Positions 1 to 9,189 of a stretch of 33,756 nucleotides of DNA are shown here, piece after piece (the first letter of the stretch is position 1; each line of letters starts with the position of its first letter). Source of the DNA: an uncultured Allomuricauda sp. Lineage in GTDB: Bacteria; Bacteroidota; Bacteroidia; Flavobacteriales; Flavobacteriaceae. The position numbers and the translations under genes are program-made. The notes below the pieces were generated by a model. It searched no databases. It was given only the letters and a program-made list of their open reading frames with translations, and was not told the origin of the DNA. The stretch lies in the NCBI GenBank assembly GCA_937899065.1, contig CALBPG010000254.1, positions 1 to 33,756 of the forward strand, given 5' to 3'.

Positions 1-274
1 TCCAAGCTATGGTGCCTCCAGTACTGAACGCCAGATAATGGCTTGGCGTATTTTCCTTTTTCAATAGGTGTGCTACGGCCGTGTCAATACCAGAATCCTT
101 AAATGCCGCATGAACGTTTTCTTCTGTAGAAACAGGGACATCGATATTGCCTAATTGTTGGCAATCGTAAAATTCAATATCGTAATACTGTTGCAAGTAT
201 CCGAAATAAGAAGTAATCCAGAGGCCTCTTTTAACGCCCCACATATCTGAGAGTACAACAAGTTTTTCCGCCAT
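1..274 (-). CDS. alpha/beta-hydrolase-like protein, 3' part cut off by the window edge
   Basis: An open frame starts at the ATG read leftwards from 274 (MAEKLVVLSDMWGV) and runs uninterrupted to base 1, giving the first 91 residues. The last visible residues, AFSTGGTIAW, resemble the nucleophile elbow of alpha/beta hydrolases (G-x-S-x-G with Ala for the first Gly), with a plausible nucleophilic Ser at about residue 84. No signal peptide is visible, so a cytoplasmic enzyme is expected. Its substrate cannot be told. It lies on the same strand as the GH3-type gene upstream, 74 bases away, and could be co-transcribed with it. The family call rests only on this motif and the general look of the N-terminus, so it is tentative. 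Confidence 0.5.
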   Translation of the reverse strand, partial: MAEKLVVLSDMWGVKRGLWITSYFGYLQQYYDIEFYDCQQLGNIDVPVSTEENVHAAFKDSGIDTAVAHLLKKENTPSHYLAFSTGGTIAW

Positions 275-348
275 TTTGGGATGTAATGTGTTAGTTATCT
301 TTCCAATTTGCTTTAGAAAGTTCTTTATTAAAAACGGAAAAAGTGGAT

Positions 349-1854
349 TTAATTGTTCATTTGAAGCAATTCTTCGATGTACGTGCGCTCATTGGACAGT
401 CTCGGAATTTTATGTTGCCCGCCCAATTTGTCTTTAGATTTTAACCAATCGTGGAAAAGATTTTTGCGCGCCACATGTACCGTGGGCATTTTCAAGGTCA
501 TATTATTGTACCGTTTCGCTTCGTAATCCGAGTTTAGCGACTTCAAGGCATTGTCCAGAAACTCAGTGAAGTACGCAATATCTTCGGGGGGCTTTCGAAA
601 CTCTATCAACCATTCATGTCCTCCTTTTTCCGTGCCATTCATGAAAACCGGAGCGGCGGTGTAGTCCATGATTTCTGCCTCTGTTTTTTGGCAAATGCGC
701 TGAAGCGCTTCTTCTGCATTTTCAATAATAAGTTCTTCTCCAAAGGCATTGATGAAATGTTTGGTTCGTCCTGTAATACGAATCCGATAAGGGTCTATCG
801 AAGTAAAACGTACAGTATCTCCAATTTTATAACGCCAAAGACCGGCGTTGGTACTTATGACCATAGCATAGTTTACTCCAGTTTCTACTTCCCAAAGAGG
901 AATTGCCTTGGCGTCATCCTCTTGTGTTGGAATAAACTCATAAAAAATACCGTAGTCCAACATCAACTATAAATCCTGGGAATTATTGCGGTCTTGAATG
1001 CCAAAAAAACCTTCAGAGGCATTATAGGTTTCATAGTAATTGAAGCTTTTTCGAGGCAATAATTTCTCAAACTGTTCCCTGTAGGGCGAAAAACTAACCC
1101 CGCCATGGAAGTATACTTCCAAATTTTCCCAAACTTGGAACAGATGGTCTTTTCCGGAGCGTTCCAAAACATCGTTGAGCAATACCAACATCCAAGAAGG
1201 TACCCCCGCCAAACTTGTTACGTTTTCATGTACGCTTTCTTCAATAATGGCTTCTAGTTTGGTTTCCCACTCACTCATCAAAGAAACTTTACTACTTGGT
1301 GTACTGCTGAATTCGGCCCAAAGCGGCATATTATCAATTAAGATGGCAGACAAATCTCCGAAAAACGTACCGTTGTCTTTATATAACTCTTTGCTGCCAC
1401 CCAATCGCAGGCTTTTACCAGTAAACAGTTGAGAGTTTTCATTGTTATTCAAATACAGACACAACAAATCCTTGCTTGACTTAAAATGACAATCTTCCAA
1501 AGCCTCAGCACTTACGGGAATGAATTTACTTTTGGCATTAGTGGTTCCGCTACTTTTGGCAAACCATTTTATGGAAGTAGGCCAAAAAACATTTTGTTCG
1601 CCCCTTCTAGCCCTTTCAATGTTTGGGGCCATGTCTTCATAGGTGGATACGGGTACACGCGAACGAAAAGTCTCATAATCCATGAAATCCTTGAAACCAT
1701 ATTGATTTCCGATTTCGGTAGCCGAGGCAAAGTCCACTAGCTGGTGCAATACTTCATTTTGAACGTCTGAAGGATACTTCAAAAAAAGCTCGATTTGATG
1801 GTAGCGTTTTTTAAGCAACCAAGAGGCGATGGAGTTGAATAAAGGTATTGGCAT
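349..1854 (-). pseudogene. GH3 auxin-responsive-promoter family protein, interrupted by an in-frame amber codon
   Basis: Two same-frame halves (1854-970 and 966-349) together give about 501 residues, the usual length of bacterial GH3-family proteins. These are acyl-adenylate-forming, firefly-luciferase-like enzymes. The N-terminal half begins MPIPLFNSIASWLLKKRYHQ and carries the adenylate-loop region FAKSSGTTNAKSKFIP. The frame breaks at QDRNNSQDL, then TAG at 969-967, then LMLDYGIFYEFIP. Nothing is lost and the frame does not shift: one T-to-A change of a TTG leucine codon explains the stop. The downstream half keeps recognisable family sequence (WRYKIGDTVRF, RTKHFINAFGEEL), so the lesion is recent or an error. 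A restart at the ATG of 963 could make only the C-terminal part. The substrate of bacterial GH3 proteins is mostly unknown. Confidence 0.85.
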
Positions 1855-1860
1855 TTTAGG

Positions 1861-1868
1861 TATATTTG
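1861..1868 (+). promoter_or_regulatory. -7 promoter element for the DUF2797 gene
   Basis: TATATTTG matches the Bacteroidota -7 consensus TAnnTTTG exactly. A TTG at 1835-1837 lies 23 bases upstream, at the long end of the accepted spacing. Transcription would start near 1875 and give a leader of about 75 bases that includes the hairpin at 1902-1918. The element is read from sequence only. Confidence 0.5.
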
Positions 1869-1901
1869 GTCAGCTAGAAATCCAGGACCAATAGCTAAAA
1901 T

Positions 1902-1922
1902 AGAGCATCTTATGCTCTTTTT
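1902..1922 (+). terminator. leader hairpin with T-run, possible attenuator or operator
   Basis: AGAGCAT (1902-1908) and ATGCTCT (1912-1918) form a perfect 7-bp stem with a 3-base loop, followed by a run of five T. This is the form of an intrinsic terminator on the plus strand, yet no plus-strand gene ends upstream. It sits inside the predicted 5' leader of the DUF2797 gene, 28 bases before its ATG. It also directly abuts a possible minus-strand -7 box (TATTTTAG, 1902-1895) for the GH3 gene, so an operator role is an alternative. Confidence 0.45.
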
Positions 1923-1949
1923 CAAATCTCATAAAACCTAGAATTTTCA

Positions 1950-2744
1950 ATGTTGTACCAAGGTGTTCTTCGTAAAATGCAAACCCAAATGGGAAATCCC
2001 ATCCAGTACTTTTTGGTATTTGAGAACGATTTCTTGAACATGAACCAAGCATTGAACAAAGAAGTTTCCATCAATTTCATCACGTATCAATGTTTGAATT
2101 GCGGAAAAGAATTGCCCATCTACCGCCAAGGTTTTTGCAAGAAGTGCTTTTATGAAACCCCTTCCGCGGCGGACTGGATTATGCGGCCTGAGTTGAGCAA
2201 GGCACACCTTGGTGAAGAAGACCGTGATTTGGCTTATGAAAAACAGGTGCAGTTGCAACCCCATGTGGTGTATTTGGCCAATTCAAGCAATGTAAAGGTT
2301 GGGGTCACACGAAAATCACAAGTGCCAACACGATGGATTGACCAAGGGGCGCACGAAGCCATCGCAATTGCGGAAACACCCAATCGCTATCTTGCTGGAA
2401 TTACCGAAGTAGCCTTAAAGGCGCATGTCAGCGATAAAACCAGTTGGCAAAAAATGTTGACCAACCGCATTGAGGATGTTGATTTGACCGAGTGGCGCGC
2501 AAAACTCAAAGCTGAGATTCCAGAGGAGGCCAAGGACTTTTTTGATGACTCCCAAGACGAATACCAGTTGGATTTTCCGGTTTTACAGTATCCTGAAAAG
2601 GTTAAAAGTTTGAACCTACAGAAAACTCCATCGTATACTGGTGTTTTGAAAGGTATTAAGGGTCAATATCTAATTTTCGAAGACCAGACGGTTTTTAACG
2701 TACGAGCCAACGAAGGCTACGTGGTGGGAATAGACATAAAATAA
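1950..2744 (+). CDS. DUF2797 family protein
   Basis: This 264-residue cytoplasmic protein is recognised as DUF2797 by its start (MLYQGVLRKMQTQMGNPIQY) and by the four cysteines Cys48, Cys51, Cys63 and Cys66, a likely zinc site. The section LANSSNVKVGVTRKSQVPTR resembles the core of a GIY-YIG-like fold as described for this family. Its function is not established. The start is clear because the conserved N-terminus begins at this ATG. It is divergent from the GH3 gene and convergent with the AsmA-like gene, so it is a single-gene transcript with its own promoter and a leader hairpin. Confidence 0.85.
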   Translation: MLYQGVLRKMQTQMGNPIQYFLVFENDFLNMNQALNKEVSINFITYQCLNCGKELPIYRQGFCKKCFYETPSAADWIMRPELSKAHLGEEDRDLAYEKQVQLQPHVVYLANSSNVKVGVTRKSQVPTRWIDQGAHEAIAIAETPNRYLAGITEVALKAHVSDKTSWQKMLTNRIEDVDLTEWRAKLKAEIPEEAKDFFDDSQDEYQLDFPVLQYPEKVKSLNLQKTPSYTGVLKGIKGQYLIFEDQTVFNVRANEGYVVGIDIK

Positions 2745-2745
2745 T

Positions 2746-2771
2746 CCCTACATTTTACTTTTAGGGGTTTT
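2746..2771 (+). terminator. weak bidirectional hairpin between convergent genes
   Basis: CCCTA (2746-2750) can pair with TAGGG (2762-2766), followed by GTTTTG. The stem is only five pairs and the loop is 11 bases, and it overlaps the stop codon of the AsmA-like gene on the other strand. It is the only candidate terminator in the 16-base gap between the two convergent genes. Confidence 0.25.
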
Positions 2772-5448
2772 GAGTACTATCCTTCTTTTTCTTCTTTTTG
2801 CCTAAAAGTCCACCCAAAAGAGACTTTGCCTTGCTTTCAACAGGGTCTTCTTTTGCTTGGGTCGAATCATTTTTATCATACTTACCGAGAAGTGTTCCCA
2901 GTACGGCTTGTGTCGTTGATTTTTCAGTGTTGGTAGAATCTTTTTCCGAACCCAATACCCCAGCAAGCAAATCAGTAGCTTTATCTTTCCCTTGTTTCAA
3001 TAAGCGTTGTTTTAGAACCTCTACAAGTTGTCCTGTCAACTTTTTCACCCCTGAAGTTAAATCCGTGCTCACACTCGGACTCGTGTAAGAGCCACCAATA
3101 TTGGCCGTTACTGGAATGGATACCTCATCACTCTCGGACATGTCTAACTTTGCCATCAAATCGGTCACTTCTTTCCCAAGGTATTTCGCAGGTACATCTA
3201 AGGTTGCGGTGTACGCCATTTGCTTTTCAAAATCATGCGTTCCAGAAACATTGACCGCAATATCTTCGTAATTCACGGTGAACGGTTTAACCGCCACTTT
3301 TCCGTTGTCAAAACTCAAAGCTGTTTTCAAATTCTCCAAATTGAGCTTTTCCGAATCCAAAAAAGACATTTTACCTTCTAGCGCATTCAATAATGGTGCT
3401 TTTTGGGTGTCCACTTGGGTGTTGAGCAATTCCGCCAGCAAATTCCCTGAAACGGTCGCCAAATTCGGCGTGAAAGCATCCTTGAGATTCCCAGCAATTT
3501 TGATATCAGAATTCAATTTCCCTTCAAAAGCACTGGCCAAGGGTGCCAAAACCTTAAACAAATCCAAGGCTTGAAAGGATTCTCCAATCCCCAAATTGTC
3601 CATTCCCAAACTCACATCAAAAGTGGACACTTCTTCCTTAGTCGATACGGAACCATTTAAGCCCACGTTTCCACCAAAGAGGGAAGAGCGCAAGTTTTGC
3701 AAAGTTGCTGTTTCATCTTTGATGATTAAGGTTCCCGATACGTCTTTTAAGGATAGATTATCATACAAAACCGTATTGGCTTTCGCATCCAATGTGCAAT
3801 CCAAAAAGGAAGGAATTCTAATTTTTTCAGAGGATGGTGTCTCGCTTTCGGTTTCTGTTTCGGACTCCGCAGTTTCTTCCACCATGAAATCATCCAAAGC
3901 AATGGTATCCGAATTCAAGCTAAAGCGCCCCTCAATATTTTCATCATTGAACATGAACCCAAGTAGGTTATCCAAGGTACCAGAAGCCTTGAAATCAGTT
4001 CGCCCTGTTTTGCCATCAAAAGACTGGAGTGAAACCTTATCCGGTGTGAATGAGACCGCAGCCTTTTGAATCTCCAATGGGTTTTTGAGCTCTTCTGAAG
4101 TATATTGAAATCCGCTTAGCGACATCTCGCCAGCAGTTTTGGTGTTTTGATATTGTTTCTGCTCCAAAGAAGCCATATCAAAGGCCGTATTCAAATCGGC
4201 AGTGAGTATTCCTTGTAAATTGTGGTCCGCTGGAAACGGATAAGCCTTAGCTAAGTTACCAAGATTGATTTTACCATCTACGCTAGCTTGTACCCTTGTA
4301 TTGCCCAACAGTTCAGTGATTTTTGAACTCAAGTTGAAACGGTCTTGTAAAATGCGAAAAGATAACCTCCGTAAATCCACGAACGTATCCTCCGTGACAC
4401 CAGTCGTATTTTGAATACTGGCATCAATCGTAATGTCCTCAACCGTTTGGGGCAAATCTGGATACTTAAAGGAAGCGTTGTTCGATGCCATTTTGATGTC
4501 AAACTTTGGAATATGGGTTTCGTCCACCACCCCGGTAAAGTTTCCTTCAACTTGAAAGTCTCCCGTGGTTTTCACAGTTTCTATGTTTTGGGAGTAAGCC
4601 TCTGGGATGACCGCCAAAAAATTCTTGAAATCTGAAGAGGGGGTTTTAAAATGAATGTCTACCTCTTGGTTGTCATCGTTGATTTTTACAAAACCATCAA
4701 ACACCAACAACAACTGATTAACCAAAGCCTTATTTTCCAAAAAGGTGTATTTGCTATTTTCCAAATCCACCCCAATTTTAGCATCCAAAGCGACAGGGTT
4801 TTGATTCAAATACCGCGTGCTATCCAGTTCAAAGGACACCAAAGCATCCGTCTTGGTCACCAGTTCAGATTGTTCCAAGGAAAGATTCCCAGTACCCGAA
4901 TGGTTCATTTCATTGAGTTCAAGGTGCATTCCGCTGGAAAAATCATCGTAGCTAATATTTGCATTGGTAATGCTATACGATTCCAAATTCAGTTGAAAAT
5001 TGTTCGAAGTTTCCTGAGAGGTGCCCGAAGCCGTTTCCGCTGAAGGTTTCGAAATGTCATAATTTGCGTTCTCGTCCCCATCTACCTGTATACCTACTGT
5101 GGCATTTTCCAATACCAGACGCTTAATGGCAATAGGGTCCTCTTCCGTTTTGAACAATTCCGATAACGACATGGACAACCCAATATGACCAGCCGCAAAA
5201 AGGGTATCCCCCTCAAAAGGGGCAGCGTTTATCAAGGAAACTTTATCCAGGGCGACATGGGCATTCGGAAAATCTTTGAACAAACTGAGATTAGCCTCTT
5301 CAAAATCAAAGGTGGCGGTGATGTTAGTATTGACTTTGTTCTTGATGATGTCCGCTATTTTTCCTTTAAGGAAAAAAGGGACCGCGACCAACAGGACGAC
5401 CATCAACAGAACAAAACCCGCGAGAATTTTCAGGTTCTTTTTCTTCAT
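2761..5448 (-). CDS. AsmA-like envelope protein
   Basis: The 895-residue protein has one N-terminal membrane anchor (about residues 7-28, LAGFVLLMVVLLVAVPFF) followed by a very long beta-strand-rich region facing the periplasm. This is the AsmA/TamB-type layout thought to bridge the inner and outer membranes in lipid transport. N-terminal AsmA features (NVNTNITATFDFEEANLSLF, FPNAHVALDKVSL) and repeated GxL-type strands near the C-terminus support the family. An acidic Ser/Glu/Thr stretch lies near residues 520-540, and the tail is lysine-rich (GKKKKKKDSTQNP). It is the last gene of a run with sppA and the queuosine-precursor transporter, 38 bases behind the latter. A role in outer-membrane lipid homeostasis is inferred from the family. 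Confidence 0.85.
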   Translation of the reverse strand: MKKKNLKILAGFVLLMVVLLVAVPFFLKGKIADIIKNKVNTNITATFDFEEANLSLFKDFPNAHVALDKVSLINAAPFEGDTLFAAGHIGLSMSLSELFKTEEDPIAIKRLVLENATVGIQVDGDENANYDISKPSAETASGTSQETSNNFQLNLESYSITNANISYDDFSSGMHLELNEMNHSGTGNLSLEQSELVTKTDALVSFELDSTRYLNQNPVALDAKIGVDLENSKYTFLENKALVNQLLLVFDGFVKINDDNQEVDIHFKTPSSDFKNFLAVIPEAYSQNIETVKTTGDFQVEGNFTGVVDETHIPKFDIKMASNNASFKYPDLPQTVEDITIDASIQNTTGVTEDTFVDLRRLSFRILQDRFNLSSKITELLGNTRVQASVDGKINLGNLAKAYPFPADHNLQGILTADLNTAFDMASLEQKQYQNTKTAGEMSLSGFQYTSEELKNPLEIQKAAVSFTPDKVSLQSFDGKTGRTDFKASGTLDNLLGFMFNDENIEGRFSLNSDTIALDDFMVEETAESETETESETPSSEKIRIPSFLDCTLDAKANTVLYDNLSLKDVSGTLIIKDETATLQNLRSSLFGGNVGLNGSVSTKEEVSTFDVSLGMDNLGIGESFQALDLFKVLAPLASAFEGKLNSDIKIAGNLKDAFTPNLATVSGNLLAELLNTQVDTQKAPLLNALEGKMSFLDSEKLNLENLKTALSFDNGKVAVKPFTVNYEDIAVNVSGTHDFEKQMAYTATLDVPAKYLGKEVTDLMAKLDMSESDEVSIPVTANIGGSYTSPSVSTDLTSGVKKLTGQLVEVLKQRLLKQGKDKATDLLAGVLGSEKDSTNTEKSTTQAVLGTLLGKYDKNDSTQAKEDPVESKAKSLLGGLLGKKKKKKDSTQNP

Positions 5449-5486
5449 GACACAAGATTTAGGTACGTAAAGAAAGGAAGAAGGTG

Positions 5487-6194
5487 TTAATCCAACTGTA
5501 TTTCTCCCCCTATTTTTAAGTTAAATCTTTTACGCAATAGATATACGAAGAAATAGAGCAAAGGGGTGTCGAGGAAGGCAATTAATACCTTAAAAAGAAA
5601 TCCACTTACTACGAGACCATAGAATAAATCCCAAGGAATCTCCCCAAAGGAGCAGAGTAAAAGCACCACGGTGAAGGTGTCGATAAACTGGGAAGAAAAG
5701 GTAGAAAAGTTGTTGCGAAGCCATAAATATTTGCCCTTGGTTACTCTTTTCCAGAAGTGGTAGATTTGAATATCCACGAACTGGGCGAGCAAATACGCCA
5801 TCATGGATGCGAAAACGGCCACGATGGTATTCCCAAACACATCTTTGAACATGGTATTGGATACAGGAGACCATTCGGTTGCTGGGACAGCAGAGGCAGT
5901 ATAGACGATGCCTAAAGAGAAAAAAGAGGCAAAAATACCAGCAATCACGATTTGATTAGCCTTGCGCTTTCCAAAGATTTCCGAAATCAAATCCGTTATC
6001 AAAAAAGTCAACGGATAGGGTAAAATTCCGACAGAGATTTCGAAAAGTGAAGCGCCTAATATCTCAATATCCCCAAAAGGTTGCCAATAAAAGAACTTTT
6101 GGAAAATCAAGTTGGACACCACCAGGGAAGTGATGAACAAAGCTCCCAAATACAAATAAATGGAAAACGCAAAGCGCTTGTCTTTTTGCGTCAT
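5487..6194 (-). CDS. queuosine precursor transporter (VUT/YhhQ family)
   Basis: This 235-residue integral membrane protein has about six hydrophobic segments. Family signatures are TDLISEIFGKRKANQIV after the second segment and QFVDIQIYHFWKR followed by LWLRNNFSTFSSQFIDT. The family (COG1738) imports the deazaguanine precursors preQ0/preQ1 used to make queuosine in tRNA. Length and topology fit. Its start lies 4 bases after the sppA stop, so the two are almost certainly co-transcribed. That pairing probably reflects operon packing rather than a shared pathway. Confidence 0.9.
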   Translation of the reverse strand: MTQKDKRFAFSIYLYLGALFITSLVVSNLIFQKFFYWQPFGDIEILGASLFEISVGILPYPLTFLITDLISEIFGKRKANQIVIAGIFASFFSLGIVYTASAVPATEWSPVSNTMFKDVFGNTIVAVFASMMAYLLAQFVDIQIYHFWKRVTKGKYLWLRNNFSTFSSQFIDTFTVVLLLCSFGEIPWDLFYGLVVSGFLFKVLIAFLDTPLLYFFVYLLRKRFNLKIGGEIQLD

Positions 6195-6198
6195 TCGT

Positions 6199-7959
6199 TT
6201 ACTTAATATTTAAGGAATAGGGAAGTCGGGCTTGTACCCCTTCAAACTGTTTTGCTTTTTTCAGGTCTTGCAGTACTTGATAGGCTTCGGTGCCAATTTC
6301 CTCCTCTACATATTGGGTCAGCCATTCACTTCGAGCACCGCCAAAATCCTCCATAAACCGTTCAAAATCCGATTTGTATTTAGGGTACTTTCGAATACCA
6401 AACTCGTCAAGTTCGGCGAGTTCAGCTGCGGCATAAATAGCATCTTCCAAGCTCCCCAACTCATCGACCAATCCATTTTGAACTGCATCGGTTCCACTCC
6501 ATACCCTACCTTGGGCTAAGGAATCTACTTCAGCTAAGGTCATGTTTCTGCCTTGCGCAACACGCTCCAAAAAGACATCGTAGGTATCTTCAATACTTTC
6601 TTCAACTACTTTTTTGAAGGTATCAGTCATCGGTTCAAACACGGAATATTCTACTGAATTTTTATTGGTGCCTACTTGTTCGGCATTCACCCCAATGGTC
6701 TTGGAAAGCTCATGTACGTTAGGAATGGTTCCAAATACTCCGATGGAGCCTGTTACTGTGGTTGGTTCGGCAAAAATCTTATCTCCTCCAGCACCAATGT
6801 AATACACCCCCGAAGCGGCCACATTTCCAAATGAAACCACCACCGGTTTAACCGCTTTTACCAATTCTACCTCGCGCCAAATGATATCAGAAACCAAAGC
6901 ACTACCGCCTGGTGAGTTCACCCGAAGGACAACGGCCTTAATCTTATCATTATTCTTGGCCTTTTGAAGCGCTTTTTGAATGATACCCTGTCCAATGTAA
7001 TCTTTGCCACCTTCACCATACAGAATCTCTCCTTGTGCATAAATGACTGCAATTTTATCCTTTCCGCTCCATATTTTTTTGCCTAGTGCTTCACGTTGGT
7101 ATTCCGAAAAACTTACGTAGTTGATGTCGTCTTCAGCAGTAAGGTTCAATTTCGTTTTGAGCATAGCCTCATACTCATCAAAATGGGCTGCCCCATCAAT
7201 TAAGCCCGCAGCAATGGCCAATTTCGGATTCCGAGCTCCAAGTGTATCCGCAGTCTTGTTGAGCTCTTCCACAGAAATGTCTCGCGCATCCGAAATATCT
7301 TCAAGCATCGTATTCCAAATAGAGGAAATCAAAGCGGTGATTTGCTCTCTATTTTCAGCACTCATAGCATCATACAAATAGGGCTCAACAGCACTTTTGT
7401 ATTTTCCGTGGCGAATCACTTCAATTTTCACTCCTGTCTTTTCCTGTAACTCTTTCAAGTATAAAATCTCAGTTGCCAAACCTTTGAAATCCATTCCCCC
7501 AACCGGGTTCAAATAAATGCTATCAGCCACACTGGCGAGATAATAATCTTTTTGAGTGAAGTAATCTGAATAGGCATAAATGGCTTTCCCTTTCAGTTGA
7601 AATTCTTCCAACGCCTCACGAATCTCTTGTGTCTGCGCTAGACCAGCTTGAATAAAACTGGTCGTCAAACTCAAGGCTTTAATTCTATCATCATCTGCCG
7701 CGATAGCTATGGTGTGAAGAATATCGTCCAAACCATTTCCTTCGCTGAACAGTCCTCCAAAGGGGTCGGCTTCATCTTTCCCTTCGTAATCTGAAATGGG
7801 CTCCGAAAAACTGAGTTCCAAAACGGAGTTGGATTCAACGGTTACACCGTCTTCTGCACTACTAACAAGTGCGAAGAACACAAAAAACATAAAAAATAAA
7901 ATTCCAAAGGCAATCAGCGTACCTAAAATGGCCGCAAGGAGGTTTCGTAAAAACTTCAT
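6199..7959 (-). CDS. sppA: signal peptide peptidase SppA, 67 kDa type
   Basis: The protein is 586 residues long, as expected for the long two-domain SppA type. An N-terminal membrane segment (about residues 8-31) anchors it in the inner membrane with the catalytic part outside. The catalytic dyad is visible: Lys188 in HGKYKSAVEPY from the N-terminal half, and Ser383 in GNVAASGVYYIG from the C-terminal half. VNSPGGSALVS, which precedes the serine, and TGSIGVFG after it are also typical. SppA degrades signal peptides left in the membrane after secretion. It heads the minus-strand unit sppA, queuosine-precursor transporter, AsmA-like gene, with a perfect -7 box upstream. Confidence 0.95.
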   Translation of the reverse strand: MKFLRNLLAAILGTLIAFGILFFMFFVFFALVSSAEDGVTVESNSVLELSFSEPISDYEGKDEADPFGGLFSEGNGLDDILHTIAIAADDDRIKALSLTTSFIQAGLAQTQEIREALEEFQLKGKAIYAYSDYFTQKDYYLASVADSIYLNPVGGMDFKGLATEILYLKELQEKTGVKIEVIRHGKYKSAVEPYLYDAMSAENREQITALISSIWNTMLEDISDARDISVEELNKTADTLGARNPKLAIAAGLIDGAAHFDEYEAMLKTKLNLTAEDDINYVSFSEYQREALGKKIWSGKDKIAVIYAQGEILYGEGGKDYIGQGIIQKALQKAKNNDKIKAVVLRVNSPGGSALVSDIIWREVELVKAVKPVVVSFGNVAASGVYYIGAGGDKIFAEPTTVTGSIGVFGTIPNVHELSKTIGVNAEQVGTNKNSVEYSVFEPMTDTFKKVVEESIEDTYDVFLERVAQGRNMTLAEVDSLAQGRVWSGTDAVQNGLVDELGSLEDAIYAAAELAELDEFGIRKYPKYKSDFERFMEDFGGARSEWLTQYVEEEIGTEAYQVLQDLKKAKQFEGVQARLPYSLNIK

Positions 7960-7983
7960 CTACACGAGATTATAAACAAGTCG

Positions 7984-7991
7984 CAAAGATA
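7984..7991 (-). promoter_or_regulatory. -7 promoter element for the sppA operon
   Basis: Read on the minus strand, the bases are TATCTTTG, a perfect TAnnTTTG match, 24 bases upstream of the sppA ATG. No clear TTTG is seen at the -33 distance. On the opposite strand a weaker box (TTACTTTG, 8005-8012) may serve the folK-dNK gene, so the two promoters would be back to back within about 60 bases. Confidence 0.5.
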
Positions 7992-8021
7992 ACCATTGTT
8001 TTACTTACTTTGCCAGCATAT

Positions 8022-9170
8022 ATGGGCGCTACACACCAAGTTTATTTGTCGTTGGGCAGCAATCTCGAGCATCGTTTTCGCTATTTGCAAAAGGGAGTTA
8101 TTGCTATTGCAGAAAAAATGGGTGAGGTTCTCAAGACTTCACAGGTGTATGAAAACCCCGCCGTAGGATTTGAGGGGGACCCTTTTTTGAATGCTTGTAT
8201 TTTGGTTGAAACCTCAATGTCCCCTGCAACAGTACTTGACACTGCTTTGCATATTGAGCAGACCTACGGTCGCACGCGGGACGCAAATACGACGGGATAC
8301 GCTTCGCGCACCCTGGATATTGACGTGCTTTTGTATGACAATGTTCTCTTGGATTCGGAAACCTTGACCCTACCCCACCCTAAAATGGCAGAACGGGCTT
8401 TTGTGCTCAAACCTTTGGCTGATATTGCGCCACAGTACTATCACCCACTGCTCCAAAAAGACATTCGCAATCTTTTACAGGAATGCAAGGACCGCGTCGC
8501 CGTTCAAAAAACCAAGCACCAGCTGTTTAAAAGTCGTGAACACTTTTTTTCACAGGTTCAGCTAATTGCTATTGAGGGTAGTATTGGAGCTGGTAAGACC
8601 TCATTAGCCAGGATGATATCAGAAGATTTCAATGCCAAGTTGGTGTTGGAACGCTTTGCAGACAATGCATTTTTACCCAAATTTTATGAAGACCCGACGC
8701 GCTTTGCGTTTCCTTTGGAAATGTCATTCTTAGCAGACCGCTACCAACAGTTTTCAGAAGATACGGCCCAATTTGACTTGTTCAAAAACTTCATGGTCAG
8801 CGACTATGATATTTTCAAGTCGTTGATTTTTGCCCAAATCACATTGCAGAAGGATGAATTTAAGCTTTATCGCAAGCTGTTCAACTTTATGTACAAGGAA
8901 ATAAAGAAGCCGGATATCTATTTATTCTTATACCAAAATACCGACCGTTTGTTGGAAAACATCAAAAACCGAGGTCGAACGTACGAACAGAATATTGAAG
9001 CTCAATATTTAGAGAAAATTAACAGGGGATATCTTGATTTTCTGAAGGAACATCCCCAGCAGAACAGTATTGTTTTGGATCTTAGCGAGTTGGATTTTAT
9101 TAAGCATCCCAAGGATTACACCTTTATTTTGGAACAGCTGGAAGACAACTTGCTGGATAAAGCATTTTAA
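8022..9170 (+). CDS. folK: HPPK (FolK) - deoxynucleoside kinase fusion protein
   Basis: I place the start at the ATG of 8022 (MGATHQVYLSLGSN), which fits the HPPK start; an upstream TTG at 8010 adds only four residues. Residues 1-155 are 2-amino-4-hydroxy-6-hydroxymethyldihydropteridine pyrophosphokinase of folate synthesis, with the signature YASRTLDIDVLLY near 93-105. Residues about 178-382 are a deoxynucleoside kinase: P-loop GSIGAGKTS (186-194), LERFADNAFL, SFLADRYQQF and the lid NRGRTYEQNIE. The fusion is common in Bacteroidota. It joins folate synthesis and dNTP salvage in one cytoplasmic protein of 382 residues. A strong terminator follows at 9264. Confidence 0.93.
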   Translation: MGATHQVYLSLGSNLEHRFRYLQKGVIAIAEKMGEVLKTSQVYENPAVGFEGDPFLNACILVETSMSPATVLDTALHIEQTYGRTRDANTTGYASRTLDIDVLLYDNVLLDSETLTLPHPKMAERAFVLKPLADIAPQYYHPLLQKDIRNLLQECKDRVAVQKTKHQLFKSREHFFSQVQLIAIEGSIGAGKTSLARMISEDFNAKLVLERFADNAFLPKFYEDPTRFAFPLEMSFLADRYQQFSEDTAQFDLFKNFMVSDYDIFKSLIFAQITLQKDEFKLYRKLFNFMYKEIKKPDIYLFLYQNTDRLLENIKNRGRTYEQNIEAQYLEKINRGYLDFLKEHPQQNSIVLDLSELDFIKHPKDYTFILEQLEDNLLDKAF

Positions 9171-9189
9171 GGGAATTTTAGGAAAAATG

